Shown here: positions 20,974 through 22,237 of the stretch, one piece after another
Layout: each line of letters starts with the position of its first letter
Position numbering within the stretch: the stretch's first letter is position 1
NCBI GenBank assembly: GCA_028281215.1
Contig: JANQKH010000397.1
Span: forward strand, 1-22,237
DNA length: 22,237 nucleotides
Reading direction: 5' to 3'
Source: Phycisphaeraceae bacterium
Lineage (GTDB): Bacteria; Planctomycetota; Phycisphaerae; Phycisphaerales; Phycisphaeraceae
Translations under genes and position numbers: made by a program
The notes under the pieces: model-generated
Seen by the model: only the letters and a program-made list of their open reading frames with translations
The model's database searches: none
What the model was told of the DNA's origin: nothing

Positions 20974-22237
20974 ATGACCCGCACCGCATTCCCAGACCGA
21001 TTAACAGAGAAGTTGCCTGTTCGCGTTGACCCCGACGATTCGGGTGATGTGATCCGTATGAACGCACCGGAAACGCCCAATTCAGAACCGTCCGCCCTTC
21101 CGCCGTTGCGGCTGACTGATTTTCTCGATGCCGCAACGCTTCAGGAAGTCCAGGACACGTTTACTGCGGTCACTCAGTTTGCGACGGTCATCCGGGATGC
21201 CGAGGGGCAGGCGATCACGCAGCCGACCGACGCCGCCAGCATCGCCCTGCGCGATGAGACGCTCGGGTTCCTGTTGACCGACGATGACATCGTTGACAGC
21301 GCCACCGAAGATCACGGCGACCGATTCAGCGCGCCGATCGTGGTCGACGGGCAGGTGCTGGGCTCGATCGCCATCAACCCGCCGACCGATGGCGAGGTGC
21401 TTGCCAGCGGGTACGACCCGCTTTCCGACCTCGCCAAGAAGTTGGGTGTGCCGGACGATCAGATTGACCCGGTGGTGCGCACGATTTTGCTCCAGACGGG
21501 TCCGAGCAAGGCGGCGGGCGTGCAGTTTCTTTACCTGCTTGCGAACAACATCACACGGCTATGCTACAAGGACGTTCAACTGCGACAGCGTATCGAGGAA
21601 CTGAGCGCGCTGTACCGCATCAGCACGATGCTCGCCGGCCAGCGCGATTTAAACGTGGTGATGGCAAACGCCGCACGGTCGATCGCCGAGGTGATGAAAG
21701 TCAAAGCGGTGAGCATTCGCATGCTGGATGAGGTGGGCCGACTGCTGAACCCGCGCGCGACGTTCGGACTTAGCGAGCGATACAGCACGCGAGGCGTGCT
21801 TGACGTTGCCAAGAGTGAGATCTTCAGTCGGGCGGTGCGCGGCGAAGTGGTGATGTCGGAAGACCTGCAACACGATTCGCGCATTCTTCGGCCGGAGTAC
21901 GCCAAAGAGGAAGGCCTCACCTCGATGCTCTGCGCCGGCATGGTGTACCTCGATCGTCCGATCGGCACGATCCAGGTCTTCACCGGTGAGCGCCGGCGTT
22001 TCAGCCGGTTTGACGTCGACCTGTTACGCGCGATTGCACAGCTTCTTTCCGCGGCGATTCAGAATGCGCGTTTGTACGAGCGCGCCAGCGAGTCACGACA
22101 GATCCAACGCCAGGTGAAAATGGCGGCCGCCGTGCAACAACGTATGCTGCCCAACCGGTTGCCAAGCGTGGAAGGCTTCGAGGTCGCCGCCCGCTACGTG
22201 CCCAGCGCCGAACTGAGCGGCGACTTCTACGACTTCA
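20974..22237 (+). CDS. PocR-like, GAF and PP2C (SpoIIE/RsbU-type) phosphatase, 5' part only
   Basis: The frame is open to the window end, so the C-terminus is missing. After a polar start, residues about 40-145 resemble the PocR sensory domain (LRLTDFLDAATLQEVQDTFTAVTQFATVIRDAEGQAI, FSAPIVVDGQVLGSIAI), but the usual cysteines are absent. Next come a coiled linker (LRQRIEELSALYRISTMLA), a GAF domain (VMKVKAVSIRMLDEVGRLL, YLDRPIGTIQVFTGERRRFSRFDVDLLRAIAQLLSAAIQNARLYE) and the beginning of a PP2C-type phosphatase (QQRMLPNRLPSVEGFEVAARYVPSAELSGDFYDF, with the first metal-binding aspartate in GDFYD). Such proteins dephosphorylate anti-sigma antagonists or similar partners on sensing a signal. The start is uncertain: ATG 20974 or in-frame ATG 21058; neither has a good ribosome binding site. 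Confidence 0.88.
   Translation, partial: MTRTAFPDRLTEKLPVRVDPDDSGDVIRMNAPETPNSEPSALPPLRLTDFLDAATLQEVQDTFTAVTQFATVIRDAEGQAITQPTDAASIALRDETLGFLLTDDDIVDSATEDHGDRFSAPIVVDGQVLGSIAINPPTDGEVLASGYDPLSDLAKKLGVPDDQIDPVVRTILLQTGPSKAAGVQFLYLLANNITRLCYKDVQLRQRIEELSALYRISTMLAGQRDLNVVMANAARSIAEVMKVKAVSIRMLDEVGRLLNPRATFGLSERYSTRGVLDVAKSEIFSRAVRGEVVMSEDLQHDSRILRPEYAKEEGLTSMLCAGMVYLDRPIGTIQVFTGERRRFSRFDVDLLRAIAQLLSAAIQNARLYERASESRQIQRQVKMAAAVQQRMLPNRLPSVEGFEVAARYVPSAELSGDFYDF

Overview
The window reads as chromosomal DNA of a planctomycete-like bacterium (Planctomycetota, class uncertain). This is inferred from gene content. It has two exported PQQ-type beta-propeller proteins, a very large exported di-heme protein resembling the hydrazine synthase alpha subunit family, a PocR/GAF/PP2C regulator and large secreted proteins of unknown function. 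Shine-Dalgarno sites are weak or absent at many genes. Several families of short-period intergenic repeats of a kind common in planctomycete genomes are also present. The DNA is moderately GC-rich and densely coding, and there is no phage, plasmid, transposase or CRISPR signal.

Layout. Positions 1-5.8 kb run forward: the tail of dnaX, ybaB, an unrecognised helical protein, guaB (IMP dehydrogenase) behind a good promoter, two tandem paralogous SAM methyltransferases and a QueD/PTPS-family enzyme lacking the usual catalytic cysteine. From 5.9 to 14.4 kb there are two exported PQQ-propeller proteins, a reverse-strand exported alpha/alpha-barrel-like protein, a GAF/HD-GYP c-di-GMP phosphodiesterase, an exported protein with a pseudopilin-like tail and a class IV aminotransferase. 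From 14.5 to 22.2 kb there is a reverse-strand secreted protein with a jelly-roll-like C-terminus, a tRNA-Tyr gene, a reverse-strand pair (HzsA-like di-heme protein followed by a small lipoprotein) and, divergent from them, the start of a PocR-GAF-PP2C phosphatase cut by the window end.

Functional picture. The first part is housekeeping: replication, nucleoid, GTP and pterin metabolism. The PTPS-like enzyme and the class IV aminotransferase could both serve folate synthesis, but they are about 8 kb apart and this is inference. The rest is mostly cell-envelope and signalling genes. No single multi-gene new system is evident. The best leads are the HzsA-like/lipoprotein pair, the heptamer repeat translated inside the first methyltransferase, the two related ~215-240 bp repeat elements with CTCTGTG-type inverted arms, the Cys-less PTPS homologue and two candidate leaderless promoters.
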